Shown: positions 41,812 to 51,445, counted from the stretch's first letter. The stretch is 64,000 bases of DNA from an uncultured Mollicutes bacterium (GCA_900540175.1 UQFG01000003.1:1-64000), one strand, 5' to 3'. Notes: a model not told the origin generated them from the letters alone. A program made the numbers and translations.

Positions 41812-44800
41812 ATGAATTTATTGGACTATTTATGCCAAAAAGAATCGGTTTCTTCCGTTATAACTAGCGATCGAATCAAGATCGGCGGAACAACCGACGC
41901 ATGGAATATGATGTTGATGGCGTGTGATTTTTATCAAGGAAACGCTTCTGTTTTTGTGGTGTTGCCCAATCTTTATCTGGCTCAAAATTATTATGACGAG
42001 TTGATTGCTTTTATGCCCGAAGAAGATGTTTTGTTTTTTCCTTCGGATGAATTGGTGTCGGCCGAAATGATTGCGGCGACGGGAGATTTTCTTTTTGAAC
42101 GGATTCAAACGCTTTATACGCTTTTGGAAGGTCGTAAAAAAATGGTTGTTACCAATTTGCACGGAGCGATCAAATACGAACTTCCGTTATCTTGTTGGCA
42201 AAACAATATTTTCAAACTCAAACAAAACGATTCTGTTTCGATTGCGGAATTGTTGAAACGATTGGTTCGGTTGGGCTATGAGGCGGTCTATACGATAACC
42301 AAAACCGGCGAGTTTGCGCATCGAGGCAGTATTGTGGATATTTTTCCGCTCGGTCAATCCGATCCGATCCGACTTGACTTTTTCGGCGATGAAATCGATA
42401 CGATCAAAACGTTCAACATGGAAACGCAACGGTCGAAGGATTCGATGAGTGAAATCACGATTTTACCGGTAACGGAATTTATGTACGATGAGGCGGATTT
42501 TAAGTCGGCCAAAGAAAAAATTTTGCGCTTTACGGATCAGTTTTCTTTGTCGCCGATTGAAGAAGAAATGCTCGCCAAAGATTTGTTTTCTTTGGAAAAT
42601 CATCAAAATTTAACGAGTTTATCCCGTTATTTGATGTTTTTCAGTCCGAAAAACAATCTATTGTTTGATTTTGTGAAAGAAAAACGGATTTATTGGGTCG
42701 ATCCCGTTAAATCCAAAGAAGCCTACGACCATCTGTTGTTGGATTTGAATGAGTATTGCGGTCGCATCGGCGGTTATATGTTGGCGCATATGAACTTGTT
42801 TTCTGCTTTTGAATTTGCCTTGCAACAGGCCAATGTGCAAATTGAGGGACTGAGAAGTTTAGGGGGATTGGACCGTAAGTTTTATGTCAGACAAGCCCCT
42901 TTTTATCGAGCCAATCCGCAAGCGGTCTTGGATGATTTTAAACGGTATAAAGACAATAAAATCGTTCTTTTGGCTTACTCTAACGAAGAACGGTTTAAAA
43001 ATTTAAAAGATTTGGCGCTCGATCAAGGTCTTTTTTTGATTGCTCTAGAGGATCTCAGTCAAGTTCGTTACGGTCAAATCAACGGGGTTTATCAACATGT
43101 TCCGTCATTTGATCTTCCGGATGAAGACTTGTTATTGTTGAATGATGCCAATCTTTATGAAACGAATGCCCAACCTCGTAAGGCACGCTATAAATCCATT
43201 TATAAAAATGCGATTAAGATTTCAAAATACGACGAACTGGAAATCGGCGATTATGTCGTTCACTACGATCACGGTATCGGAAAATACTTAGGTATCAAAA
43301 CCATTGAAAATAACGGCATTAAACGCGATTTTCTATATATGATGTATGCCAAAGGATCGGCTCTTTATATCCCGTTAGAACAGATTTCTTCGATTATGAA
43401 ATATGCTTCAAAAGATGTCGAGGGCGTTTTGTTACATGAAATCGGCTCGACGGCATGGGCGAAAACCAAAGCGAGAGTGCGCAAACGCGTGCACGATATT
43501 TCGGAAAAACTCATTGCGTTATACGCAGCCAGACAAAATGCCAAAGGGTTCGAATTTGAAGAAGATACACCGGAACAGGCTCAATTTGAAGCGGATTTTG
43601 AATACGAATTGACACCCGATCAAAAAGCTGCCATTGAGGCGGTTAAAAAAGATATGGAGTCCGCCCGCCCGATGGATCGGTTGATCTGCGGGGATGTCGG
43701 TTACGGTAAAACGGAAGTGGCCATGCGGGCGGCCTTTAAAGCGGTTTACGGAGGAAAACAGGTTTGCGTTTTGGCCCCGACAACCATTTTATCCCAACAG
43801 CACTATGAAACGTTTCGAAAACGAATGACCGATTACGGTATTCGGGTTGAATTGCTCAATCGTTTTATCCCGCTTGCCAAGCAACATAAGATTATTAACG
43901 ATGTTGCAACAGGAGGGGTGGATGTTTTGATCGGAACGCATCGTGTTTTGTCTTCCGAAATACGCTATAAAGATCTGGGATTGTTGATCGTCGATGAAGA
44001 ACAACGCTTCGGTGTGACGCATAAAGAAAAGATCAAAGAGTTGAAAGTCAACGTCGATTGCATTACGCTATCGGCAACGCCGATTCCAAGAACATTACAG
44101 ATGTCGGTAATGGGGCTTAAAGATTTATCGATGATTGAAACACCGCCCAAAAACCGTTATCCGATTCAAACGTATGTTTTGGAACGTAACGACCGAATCA
44201 TTACCGATGCCATCGAACGGGAAATGGCTCGCAAAGGGCAAGTCTTTTATTTATACAATCGAGTCGAGACGATCGAACAGATGGCCGACCATCTTCACAC
44301 ATTGGTTCCGGAGGCAAGAATCTGTGTGGGACACGGCAAATTGAATAAAGATCAGTTGGAAAACAGGATTCGTGATTTCATTGAAAAAAAATACGATATT
44401 TTACTGTGTACGACGATCATCGAAACTGGAATTGATATGCCGGATACCAATACGTTGATCATCCACTCGGCGGATCAGTTGGGATTATCGCAGTTGTATC
44501 AAATCAGGGGAAGAGTCGGTCGTTCGAATAAAATCGCTTATGCGTATTTGATGTACGAACCGCGCAAACTGTTAACCAAAGAAGCGGAAAAACGTTTGGA
44601 GACGATCAAAGAGTTCAATGAACTGGGAAGCGGCTTTAAAATTGCCATGCGCGACCTTTCCATTCGCGGAAGCGGCGATTTGCTCGGCGAAGAACAATCC
44701 GGTTTTGTCGAATCGGTGGGACTGGATATGTATTTGAAAATTTTAGATGAAGAAATCCATCATCTTACCGAGGAAAAGGAAAAGCAGGATCCGACACTTG

Positions 44801-45246
44801 CCTTACCGCTTTTCGATCGGACAATTGCCAAAGATTACATTGAAAACGAAGATGTGCGAATCGAAATTCATAAGAAGATCGATCGGCTCAATTCGCTTGC
44901 GGCTTTAAAGGAATTAAAAGAAGAGTTAACCGATCGGTTCGGACAATTGCCGGCGGATTTAAATGGATATTTATACGAAAAACTGCTTAAAAACAACTGT
45001 AAGACGGTCGGAATTTATAAAATGGATCAATCCGATTCGACTTGTTTTGATTTTGTATTTTCCAAAGACAGCAGCAACAAATGGGACGGGAATGTTTTAT
45101 TTCAGGCTTTACATGGATTCAGTCGGTTGAAACTGAGTTATAAAAACAGCGAAATACATTTGTTGGCGGCAATTCAAAACGATAAAGTTGCCTGTTTTCA
45201 GGAAATCTGTTTTTATTTTGATAGAATATTAGCGAAACGTCCATAA
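41812..45246 (+). CDS. mfd: Transcription-repair coupling factor Mfd
   Basis: ATG 41812 with GAGGTG. The 1144-residue protein has the UvrB-homology N-terminus, the RNA-polymerase interaction region (YVVHYDHGIGKYLGIKTIE), helicase motif I CGDVGYGKTEVA, motif II IVDEEQRFGV, motif VI QIRGRVGRS and the C-terminal TRCF domain. It removes stalled RNA polymerase at lesions and recruits UvrA. Downstream, in place of the usual Bacillus neighbours, is a deacetylase gene. Confidence 0.97.
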   Translation: MNLLDYLCQKESVSSVITSDRIKIGGTTDAWNMMLMACDFYQGNASVFVVLPNLYLAQNYYDELIAFMPEEDVLFFPSDELVSAEMIAATGDFLFERIQTLYTLLEGRKKMVVTNLHGAIKYELPLSCWQNNIFKLKQNDSVSIAELLKRLVRLGYEAVYTITKTGEFAHRGSIVDIFPLGQSDPIRLDFFGDEIDTIKTFNMETQRSKDSMSEITILPVTEFMYDEADFKSAKEKILRFTDQFSLSPIEEEMLAKDLFSLENHQNLTSLSRYLMFFSPKNNLLFDFVKEKRIYWVDPVKSKEAYDHLLLDLNEYCGRIGGYMLAHMNLFSAFEFALQQANVQIEGLRSLGGLDRKFYVRQAPFYRANPQAVLDDFKRYKDNKIVLLAYSNEERFKNLKDLALDQGLFLIALEDLSQVRYGQINGVYQHVPSFDLPDEDLLLLNDANLYETNAQPRKARYKSIYKNAIKISKYDELEIGDYVVHYDHGIGKYLGIKTIENNGIKRDFLYMMYAKGSALYIPLEQISSIMKYASKDVEGVLLHEIGSTAWAKTKARVRKRVHDISEKLIALYAARQNAKGFEFEEDTPEQAQFEADFEYELTPDQKAAIEAVKKDMESARPMDRLICGDVGYGKTEVAMRAAFKAVYGGKQVCVLAPTTILSQQHYETFRKRMTDYGIRVELLNRFIPLAKQHKIINDVATGGVDVLIGTHRVLSSEIRYKDLGLLIVDEEQRFGVTHKEKIKELKVNVDCITLSATPIPRTLQMSVMGLKDLSMIETPPKNRYPIQTYVLERNDRIITDAIEREMARKGQVFYLYNRVETIEQMADHLHTLVPEARICVGHGKLNKDQLENRIRDFIEKKYDILLCTTIIETGIDMPDTNTLIIHSADQLGLSQLYQIRGRVGRSNKIAYAYLMYEPRKLLTKEAEKRLETIKEFNELGSGFKIAMRDLSIRGSGDLLGEEQSGFVESVGLDMYLKILDEEIHHLTEEKEKQDPTLALPLFDRTIAKDYIENEDVRIEIHKKIDRLNSLAALKELKEELTDRFGQLPADLNGYLYEKLLKNNCKTVGIYKMDQSDSTCFDFVFSKDSSNKWDGNVLFQALHGFSRLKLSYKNSEIHLLAAIQNDKVACFQEICFYFDRILAKRP

Positions 45247-45265
45247 TAAAAACGGGTGATGTAAA

Positions 45266-45937
45266 ATGAAGCATGTTGTCCGAGGTGTGTTGTTTTTCAT
45301 TTTATTGTTGTTTTCCTTTCGACAAGTTGAGGCAACGAAGACAACCGTCATTTCTTCCGGCGATCGGATGGATAATAAAATTTATTTGACGTTCGACGAT
45401 GGCTATTCGGCCAGAAATACAAAAAAAATTTTGGACATTTTAAAAGCGACGCGGGTCCCGGCTACTTTTTTTATCGAAGGAGGATTCCTTACGGAAAATC
45501 CGTTGTTATCAAAACGGATCGCCGACGAACAGATTTTAGCCAACCATACGTTTTCGCATGTCGATATAACCAAAATCAGCGATGAGGAATTGCGGCGGCA
45601 ACTGAAACAATTTGAAGATGAAGCACTGAAAATCACCGGAAAACCGGTTCGAAAATTTTTCAGACCGCCAATGGGAAAATACAACGATCGGAAATTAAAG
45701 ATTTTAGCAGATTTCGGGTATACGGTGTTTTTATGGGATGTTCAGTATTACGATTATGTTCACAACGACGATCAAGGTATTAAATACGTTTTGGATAATT
45801 TGATGAAGCAAACGCAAAACGGTTCGATTATTTTGATGCATACACTGACCAATTCGAATGCCGATGCACTGGAAGAAGCCATTACAAGATTAAGAGCCAA
45901 AGGATTTGTTTTTGCTTCTTTGGAAGAATTGGTTTGA
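45266..45937 (+). CDS. Polysaccharide deacetylase (PdaA-like)
   Basis: The 223-residue protein has a signal peptide (VVRGVLFFILLLFSFRQVEA) and a NodB domain: YLTFDDGYSARN (catalytic Asp pair), NHTFSHVD (metal His), FFRPPMGKYN and LMHTLTNSNADALE. The order and C-terminal HT..NA.ALE match PdaA, which makes muramic delta-lactam in spore cortex. Whether this organism sporulates is unknown; it may act on vegetative peptidoglycan. Confidence 0.85.
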   Translation: MKHVVRGVLFFILLLFSFRQVEATKTTVISSGDRMDNKIYLTFDDGYSARNTKKILDILKATRVPATFFIEGGFLTENPLLSKRIADEQILANHTFSHVDITKISDEELRRQLKQFEDEALKITGKPVRKFFRPPMGKYNDRKLKILADFGYTVFLWDVQYYDYVHNDDQGIKYVLDNLMKQTQNGSIILMHTLTNSNADALEEAITRLRAKGFVFASLEELV

Positions 45938-46029
45938 TAGGAAAAAAGACAAAAAAATCATCTGTTTTTTGTCTTTTTTTTAGGCTTCTTTTTTGTTATA
46001 ATAAAAAAGGAAAACATAATGGTGATTGT

Positions 46030-46743
46030 ATGATAAAAATTTACGGAAAGAACTGTATAAACGAAGCGCTCAAAAACCCCGTATTAAGCCGTGTGTTTGT
46101 TTTGGATCGTTTGGTAAAAAAAGAAATGGCACGCTTAAAACAAATCGATTCGTTGAAGATCCCTTTGGAAATCGCAAACCAGCAGAAGATGGATCGCTTG
46201 TTTGGACCTTCTCATCAAGGTTGGGGAGCCTACCGGCAGGATTACGATCTTTACGATGAATCGTTGATCGAGTGCTTGGCGGGGCCTTATCAACGGTTGT
46301 TGTTACTGGATGGAATTACCGATCCGCATAATTTAGGGGCGATCATCCGCAGTGTCGATGCTTTTGGGTACGATGCGATCATTTTACCGAAGAACAGGAG
46401 TTGTTCCGTGACCGAAACGGTTGCACATGTTTCCACGGGTGCGATCGAGCATGTCAAAATCGCTTATGTCAACAGTCTTTTTGCCTTTGTGGAACAGTTG
46501 AAGCAAAAAGGCTATTGGATTTGCGCAGCCGATGCCAAAGGGGATGTCATGTTGGCGGATGTTAAAAAAGATTGTCCGTTAGCGGTGATTATCGGTTCGG
46601 AGGGATTTGGAATCAGTCGTACATTATTAAAAGCGGCCGATTATGTCGTATCCATTCCCATGCTTGGGCATGTCAACAGTCTAAATGCGTCGGTTTCCGC
46701 GGGAATTGTTTTACACGCTCTTCCGAAAATGCTTCCCGAATGA
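46030..46743 (+). CDS. rlmB: 23S rRNA guanosine-2'-O-methyltransferase (TrmH/SpoU family)
   Basis: ATG 46030 after GGTGAT. The 237-residue protein has an N-terminal substrate-binding part (KIYGKNCINEAL) and the SPOUT knot motifs LDGITDPHNLGAIIRSVDAFG, IIGSEGFGIS and IPMLGHVNSLNASVSAGI. Position before a sigma-H-like gene and rpmG-secE-nusG matches Bacillus rlmB. Confidence 0.93.
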   Translation: MIKIYGKNCINEALKNPVLSRVFVLDRLVKKEMARLKQIDSLKIPLEIANQQKMDRLFGPSHQGWGAYRQDYDLYDESLIECLAGPYQRLLLLDGITDPHNLGAIIRSVDAFGYDAIILPKNRSCSVTETVAHVSTGAIEHVKIAYVNSLFAFVEQLKQKGYWICAADAKGDVMLADVKKDCPLAVIIGSEGFGISRTLLKAADYVVSIPMLGHVNSLNASVSAGIVLHALPKMLPE

Positions 46744-46747
46744 AAAA

Positions 46748-47272
46748 ATGTATATCAACTATAACGATTTTGAACTTCTTTATTTGTACAAAGAAGGAAT
46801 CGAATCGGCTCAAAAGATCTTATTTGAAAAATATGATCATTATTTAAGAAAAACGTATTACGAAAAAAGAGGGATTGCTCTTTTCAGTGCCGATGATTAT
46901 TTTCAAGAAGGAAGAATGGTCTTGCTGAGGGCAATGGATACGTATAACGAACAATTTACATTTTCTTTTTTCCGCTATTTTACGATTTGTTTTTTTCGAC
47001 AAATCGGCAAATGGATGAAAAAACAATTCAAAGAACCGCCGGTTTCTTATTTGGAAGAAGAAACCAAAGATCCGAATATTCCTTCGTATTTAGCCGTTTT
47101 ACTGCAAAAAGAGTTAAAAAAAGAAGAAACGGAGTTGTTTGAAGCTTGTTTTTTACAAAACGTATCTGTGGCCGATTACAGCCGCATTCATCATATAAAA
47201 CGCGAACAAGTTCAATATCGGTATAAAAAGTTACAACTGAAAATGAGAAAAAAGGTTGACGAAATCCTATAA
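46748..47272 (+). CDS. Sigma-H-like RNA polymerase sigma factor (divergent)
   Basis: ATG 46748 lies 5 bp after rlmB, with no strong ribosome binding site, so coupling is likely. The 174-residue protein has a sigma-70 region 2 pattern (FELLYLYKEGIESAQKILFEKYDHYLRK; DDYFQEGRMVLLRAMDTYN; FFRYFTICFFRQIGKWMKK) and a short C-terminal region 4-like helix pair. It is about 40 residues shorter than SigH. The locus rlmB-(sigH)-rpmG-secE-nusG supports descent from sigH, which controls competence or sporulation entry in Bacilli. Confidence 0.75.
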   Translation: MYINYNDFELLYLYKEGIESAQKILFEKYDHYLRKTYYEKRGIALFSADDYFQEGRMVLLRAMDTYNEQFTFSFFRYFTICFFRQIGKWMKKQFKEPPVSYLEEETKDPNIPSYLAVLLQKELKKEETELFEACFLQNVSVADYSRIHHIKREQVQYRYKKLQLKMRKKVDEIL

Positions 47273-47284
47273 TTGCGATAAAAT
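47256..47284 (+). promoter_or_regulatory. Promoter of rpmG-secE-nusG
   Basis: TTGACG (47256-47261), 17-nt spacer, TAAAAT (47279-47284), overlapping the end of the sigma factor gene. A short CCTT/AAGG hairpin with T7 follows at about 47294-47311 and may terminate upstream transcription. Confidence 0.7.
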
Positions 47285-47334
47285 TAGGATAAGCCTTTAA
47301 AAGGTTTTTTTATTTTGGAAAGAAGGAGGATTTT

Positions 47335-47484
47335 ATGCGTACAAAAGTGATCTTGGTCTGTGAAGAATGTTTGTCCAGAAATTATACCACGACAAAAAAT
47401 CCTCAAAAAAATTCAGAGAGAATCGAAATCAAAAAATATTGTAAAACGTGTAATAAGTATACGCTTCATAAAGAAACGAAATAA
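47335..47484 (+). CDS. rpmG: Ribosomal protein L33
   Basis: The 49-codon gene starts at ATG 47335 after AGAAGGAGGATTTT. The protein ([12 protein letters not shown]...[14 protein letters not shown]) has the two CxxC pairs of zinc-binding L33 and the usual length. The secE start follows 13 bp later. Confidence 0.95.
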   Translation: MRTKVILVCEECLSRNYTTTKNPQKNSERIEIKKYCKTCNKYTLHKETK

Positions 47485-47497
47485 GGAGAAAACAAAG

Positions 47498-47905
47498 ATG
47501 GCCGTTAAAGAGAAAAACGTTGAAAAAAAATCCAGAATTCTGGAATATTTGAAAGAATCGCACAAATGGGAAAATTATGTCTTTTTGCTTTTTTCCGTCA
47601 TTGTTCTTTTGATGGGAAGTCTGATTTTATCCGGGGCACTGGTCGTTAAGGAAGATTTTTGGTTAATCGGATCGCATCCGGAAGTTTTTGCATGGGTTTT
47701 AGTCGGCATTGCCATTGTCTTTACGCTTTATGCGCTTTATCCTTTTTTTAAACCGGCTTTTCCGGAACTTAAAAAAATCACATGGTTGCCGCTTGGAAAG
47801 TTCATCGGCAATTCCATTCGGGTATTGTTGTTTTTAACGATTTTTGCGTTATTGTTCTTATTGTATGACGCTTTTATTACCCAGATTTTGGCTAGAATTT
47901 TTTAA
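47498..47905 (+). CDS. secE: Protein translocase subunit SecE, three-helix form
   Basis: ATG 47498 after AAGGAG; a longer frame from 47360 only shadows rpmG. The C-terminus holds the SecE core ELKKITWLPLGKFIGNSIRV followed by the conserved helix. Two further apolar helices precede it (YVFLLFSVIVLLMGSLILS; AWVLVGIAIVFTLYALYPFF), giving 135 residues. Gram-positive SecE normally has about 60-75 residues and one helix, so this is closer to the E. coli layout. It pairs with SecY in the channel. Confidence 0.88.
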   Translation: MAVKEKNVEKKSRILEYLKESHKWENYVFLLFSVIVLLMGSLILSGALVVKEDFWLIGSHPEVFAWVLVGIAIVFTLYALYPFFKPAFPELKKITWLPLGKFIGNSIRVLLFLTIFALLFLLYDAFITQILARIF

Positions 47906-47924
47906 GTAGGCTAGGTGAAAGAAA

Positions 47925-48473
47925 ATGAGCAGAAGATGGTATATTGTCGGTACTTATTCGGGATATGAAAATTCGGTTAAACAAGATTTGGAACGCCGGA
48001 TGGAAACGATGAATATGACGGATAAAATTTATCAGGTGATTGTTCCGGAAGAAACAACACAAGTAGTCGATAAAAAAGGAAAGAAAAAAGAAAAAGTGAC
48101 GAAGATGTTTCCCGGCTACGTGTTTGTCGAAATGGAAGTTGATAAGGAAATGGACGAAAAGGCGTGGTTTATGATTCGAAATACCCCGAAAGTAACCGGT
48201 TTTTTAGGTTCCAGCGGCGGTGGTACAAAACCGGTACCGGTTCCCGTTGATGAAATGAATCGGATTTTAATTTCGTTGGGAATGGTTGAAAAACCTTCTT
48301 TTGAATTGAAAGTAAAAGATAAAATCGAAGTAATTGAAGGTCCTTTCAGCGGTAGAGTTTTTGAAATCGCGGCAGTAAATGAAGAGACTGAGGAAGTAAC
48401 GGTGTTGGTGGAACTGTTCGGCGGTCGCTCCACGCAAATGTCTTTTCAGTTTAAACAAATAAAAAAGATTTAA
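47925..48473 (+). CDS. nusG: Transcription termination/antitermination protein NusG
   Basis: The 182-residue protein has the NGN domain (RRWYIVGTYSGYENSVKQDLERR; MFPGYVFVEM; TPKVTGFLGS) and a C-terminal KOW domain (DKIEVIEGPFSGRVFEI). It couples RNA polymerase to pausing and to the ribosome. A terminator follows directly; rplK and rplA, which usually follow, are absent. Confidence 0.96.
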   Translation: MSRRWYIVGTYSGYENSVKQDLERRMETMNMTDKIYQVIVPEETTQVVDKKGKKKEKVTKMFPGYVFVEMEVDKEMDEKAWFMIRNTPKVTGFLGSSGGGTKPVPVPVDEMNRILISLGMVEKPSFELKVKDKIEVIEGPFSGRVFEIAAVNEETEEVTVLVELFGGRSTQMSFQFKQIKKI

Positions 48474-48479
48474 ACCAAA

Positions 48480-48509
48480 GAGGACACGTTTCAATGTCCT
48501 CCTTTTTTT
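48480..48509 (+). terminator. Terminator after nusG
   Basis: GAGGACA/TGTCCTC hairpin with T7. Confidence 0.88.
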
Positions 48510-48532
48510 GTTTTAGTTTTGGGGTGAGTAAA

Positions 48533-49906
48533 ATGAAGTGGAAACAATTGGGACAAAAGGTTACGGAATATCGTTATTTTGATGAACTATATGCCTTTTT
48601 ATTGGCGGTCATTGCCTTTTTGGGGTGGAAATACGATACCTTGATCGTAATGGGAATTTTAATCGGCTTGGCAGCGCTTGTCCTTTTATGGACCGGTGAT
48701 TTTAAGTTTTTGATTCCCAATGCGGTTTATTTGGTTTTTACCATCGGCGAAGGTTTTTCCAGTGAAGAAATTCCGATTCCGATCATCCTCATCGCCGTTG
48801 TTTTTGTAATTGTTTTATTCTTGGGCGTTTTTAAAAACGGATTTCATATAGGAAAAACAAAATTTTTAGGCGGTCTGTTGGGGCTGGCAATCATGAACGT
48901 CTTACCGGTTTTTTGGTGCAAGACCATTGCCGAAGAAAACAATGTATTTTATGTATTCTTTTTTGCCGATTTGGCCTATTTGATTCTTTATGTTTTATTA
49001 AGTAACGGTATTCGGAAAAACAGTCTTCATTTGCTATCGGTGACCATGTCTTATTTAGCTTTGTTGTTGACGGCCCAATGCATCGACAAAGTAATCGAAC
49101 TCAAAGGTACAACCGAAAGTATTTTGGATTTGTGGTATTATTTGGGCTGGGGTCTTTGTAATGAGGCGGGAATTATGATTTGCGTATCGATTCCGTTTAT
49201 CTTTTATTTAATGGCAACCGCGGATTCGATTTTTTCCTTGCTTGGGCATCATTTAAAGGTCATTGCGGCTTTGGTCGGCATTGTTTTAACAACGAGCAGA
49301 GGATCTTATTTGTTTGGATTCGGCGAAACCTTGGTATTTTATTTTGTTTTGCTGTTTATTGCCAAAAAGGGGAGAGCCTATCAGAATTTTTTATTTGTTT
49401 TCTTTACGGTTGGAATCGTTGTCGTGTTGATTTTCAAAGACGAAACCATCGATCTTTATCATAAAATTCAGGATTTGGTCTTTACACACGGTTTGGATAG
49501 CAACGGCCGCACGACGTTATGGAAATGGGCTTGCACTTTATGGAACGAAAACTGGGTGAATCGGATTTTCGGTCCCGGTTTTTGTGCTGCGATCGATGTC
49601 CGTCCGACTCCGAACGGCGATCAATTGACGCCGATTGTTTTCCATTCGACTTTTTTTCAAACGTTGGCAATGGGCGGTATTTTCGGAGTGCTTTGTTTGG
49701 GCTATCATTTCATTCAAAAGTATTATTACCTTGCGAAAACCGATCGGGTTTTCTTCTGTGTGATCGGAATCGGGTTTTTATTTGTCGATGTGTACGGCAT
49801 GATCGATAATACGTATCATATGTATTACTATATGGTCCCGTTGATGGTTATTTTGGCCGTCATCGATTCGGTTTTGAAGAATCGAAAACAGGAAACGACC
49901 GTTTGA
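48533..49906 (+). CDS. O-antigen ligase/Wzy-like polysaccharide polymerase
   Basis: ATG 48533 after GGGTGAG. The 457-residue membrane protein has about 11 helices and the Wzy_C/ligase features: a TTSRGSYLF segment before a late helix and a large external loop with HGLDSNGRTTLWKWA and GFGP-like FGPGFCAA. It would polymerise or ligate surface glycan repeat units. It lies alone between nusG and pyrR; no glycosyltransferases are near. Confidence 0.75.
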   Translation: MKWKQLGQKVTEYRYFDELYAFLLAVIAFLGWKYDTLIVMGILIGLAALVLLWTGDFKFLIPNAVYLVFTIGEGFSSEEIPIPIILIAVVFVIVLFLGVFKNGFHIGKTKFLGGLLGLAIMNVLPVFWCKTIAEENNVFYVFFFADLAYLILYVLLSNGIRKNSLHLLSVTMSYLALLLTAQCIDKVIELKGTTESILDLWYYLGWGLCNEAGIMICVSIPFIFYLMATADSIFSLLGHHLKVIAALVGIVLTTSRGSYLFGFGETLVFYFVLLFIAKKGRAYQNFLFVFFTVGIVVVLIFKDETIDLYHKIQDLVFTHGLDSNGRTTLWKWACTLWNENWVNRIFGPGFCAAIDVRPTPNGDQLTPIVFHSTFFQTLAMGGIFGVLCLGYHFIQKYYYLAKTDRVFFCVIGIGFLFVDVYGMIDNTYHMYYYMVPLMVILAVIDSVLKNRKQETTV

Positions 49907-49919
49907 TTTTTTCATAAAA

Positions 49920-49945
49920 AAAGGCTTCCAAAAGGAAGTCTTTTT
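49920..49945. terminator. Bidirectional terminator between polymerase gene and pyrR
   Basis: AAAGGCTTCC/GGAAGTCTTT with T-run on the plus side and A-run on the other side, serving both convergent genes. Confidence 0.8.
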
Positions 49946-49954
49946 AATTATTAT

Positions 49955-50458
49955 TTAAGAACAAATCGTTACACATCGTTCTTGATACTTTAGAAGAACC
50001 GTTTCGTTTTTGGATGTCGGTAGATTTTTGCCGACGAAATCCGCTCGAATCGGCAGTTCGCGATGACCGCGATCGATAAAAACGGCCAGTTCGATTTTAG
50101 CCGGCCGGCCGATGTCCATAATGGCATCCATCGCTGCTCGTACGCTTCTTCCGGTAAAAAGAACATCATCGACTAAAATGACGGTTTTATCTTGAACGGA
50201 ATGTTTGAACTGAAGTTCGACGTTTTCGCATTTTTTCTCATCATCTCGGTGGGAAGCGATGTTGATGAATTCCAAAGGAACGGTGATTTGTTCGAATTTG
50301 GCAATCAGGGATTGGATTTCTTTGGCCAACGGTGTTCCTTTTTTTTCGATTCCGACCAAAATGATTTGAGATAGGTCGTCGTTTCGTTCGATGATTTCAT
50401 GAGTCATTCGTTTTAGTGTTCTGGTAAATTGATCGGGGTCGATGACGGTTTTAATCAT
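49955..50458 (-). CDS. pyrR: PyrR: pyrimidine operon attenuator / uracil phosphoribosyltransferase
   Basis: ATG with AAAGGAGCAATCT upstream on the minus strand. The 167-residue protein has the PRPP loop VILVDDVLFTGRSVRAAMDA and ELPIRADFVGKNLPTS, both typical of PyrR. It binds pyr mRNA with UMP to promote termination. No pyr biosynthesis gene is nearby, so it acts in trans or mainly as a UPRTase. Confidence 0.93.
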   Translation of the reverse strand: MIKTVIDPDQFTRTLKRMTHEIIERNDDLSQIILVGIEKKGTPLAKEIQSLIAKFEQITVPLEFINIASHRDDEKKCENVELQFKHSVQDKTVILVDDVLFTGRSVRAAMDAIMDIGRPAKIELAVFIDRGHRELPIRADFVGKNLPTSKNETVLLKYQERCVTICS

Positions 50459-50476
50459 AGATTGCTCCTTTCAAAT

Positions 50477-50514
50477 GAAAAGAAGCATCATGCAATTTAG
50501 GCATCATGCTTCTT
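50477..50514 (-). terminator. Terminator between yebC and pyrR (minus strand)
   Basis: AAGAAGCAT-ATGC/GCAT-ATGCTTCTT stem with a single G-G mismatch, then TTTT on the minus strand. Confidence 0.8.
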
Positions 50515-50519
50515 TATTT

Positions 50520-51242
50520 TTAATCTAAAGACAGATTGGCGTTGTGATGAACGTCTTGTACATCGTCTAATTCGGATAGAAGATCTAAAAATCTTCTGAA
50601 TTTAGCTTCGTGTTCTTCATCCAAATCCACGTAAGTAGAAGGAATCAAATCAACGGAACTTTGTTCGAAATCAAGATCCGGGTTGGTTTGTTCCAATGCA
50701 TTTTTGATTGCCTCAAAATCTTTCGGATCGGCGATGATAACGGTTTTACCGTCGTTATTGGTTTTGATTTCTTCACAATCGCAATCGTTCATCATCAATG
50801 CTTCCATTGCTTCGTCTTCGGTCATTCCGCTGAAAACGAACGATGCTTTTCTGCTGAATAAATAACCGACCGATGTTCCGATTGTTCCGCCGGTTTTGTT
50901 GAAAGCCGTCCGAACATCGGTAAACGTTCTATTGTCATTATCGGTTGTACATTCTACAATCACGGCAACATTTCCGGGACCGTATCCTTCGTATGTTTTT
51001 TCTTTAGAGGCACCGGAAGCGATTCCCGCCGCTTTGGCGATGGCCCGTTTGATGACATCTGCCGGACATTGATCTTTTTTAGCTCGCTCAATGGTTCGTT
51101 TGAGGCTTTGATTCATATCGGGATCCGGAACGCCTTGTTTGGCTGCCTGAAAAATTTCCTTTCCCCATTTTGCGTATTTGGCCGATTTCATTGCTGCGGT
51201 CTTTGCCATGGACGCAGCGCGTACTTCATGGGCTCTTCCCAT
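50520..51242 (-). CDS. YebC/PmpR-family protein
   Basis: The ATG at 51242 begins MGRAHEVRAASM; the longer frame adds six residues without support. The 240-residue protein shows the YebC pattern: KTAAMKSAKYAKWGKEIFQAAKQG, NQSLKRTIERAKKDQCP, YEGYGPGNVAVIVECTTDN and RTFTDVRTAFNKTGG. Proteins of this family are reported to help ribosomes at polyproline or to act as regulators. Its promoter on the minus strand is TTGCAA (51316-51311), 17-nt spacer, TATAAT (51293-51288). Confidence 0.95.
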   Translation of the reverse strand: MGRAHEVRAASMAKTAAMKSAKYAKWGKEIFQAAKQGVPDPDMNQSLKRTIERAKKDQCPADVIKRAIAKAAGIASGASKEKTYEGYGPGNVAVIVECTTDNDNRTFTDVRTAFNKTGGTIGTSVGYLFSRKASFVFSGMTEDEAMEALMMNDCDCEEIKTNNDGKTVIIADPKDFEAIKNALEQTNPDLDFEQSSVDLIPSTYVDLDEEHEAKFRRFLDLLSELDDVQDVHHNANLSLD

Positions 51243-51445
51243 CTTTACACAACCTTTCAAGTATTTTAACTCATTTTTACTTTATTTATTATACACAAAA
51301 GCCGTTTTCATTGCAATAAAAAATCGAAATTTCATCGGAATGCTTGGAAAAGAAGCGGTTTAGCGCGAAATGTGATCGGAATCGACTTCAAAGGAATTAT
51401 AAAATGAGATTATGGATAAAGGTGAGAATAATCTTTTCAAAACGA

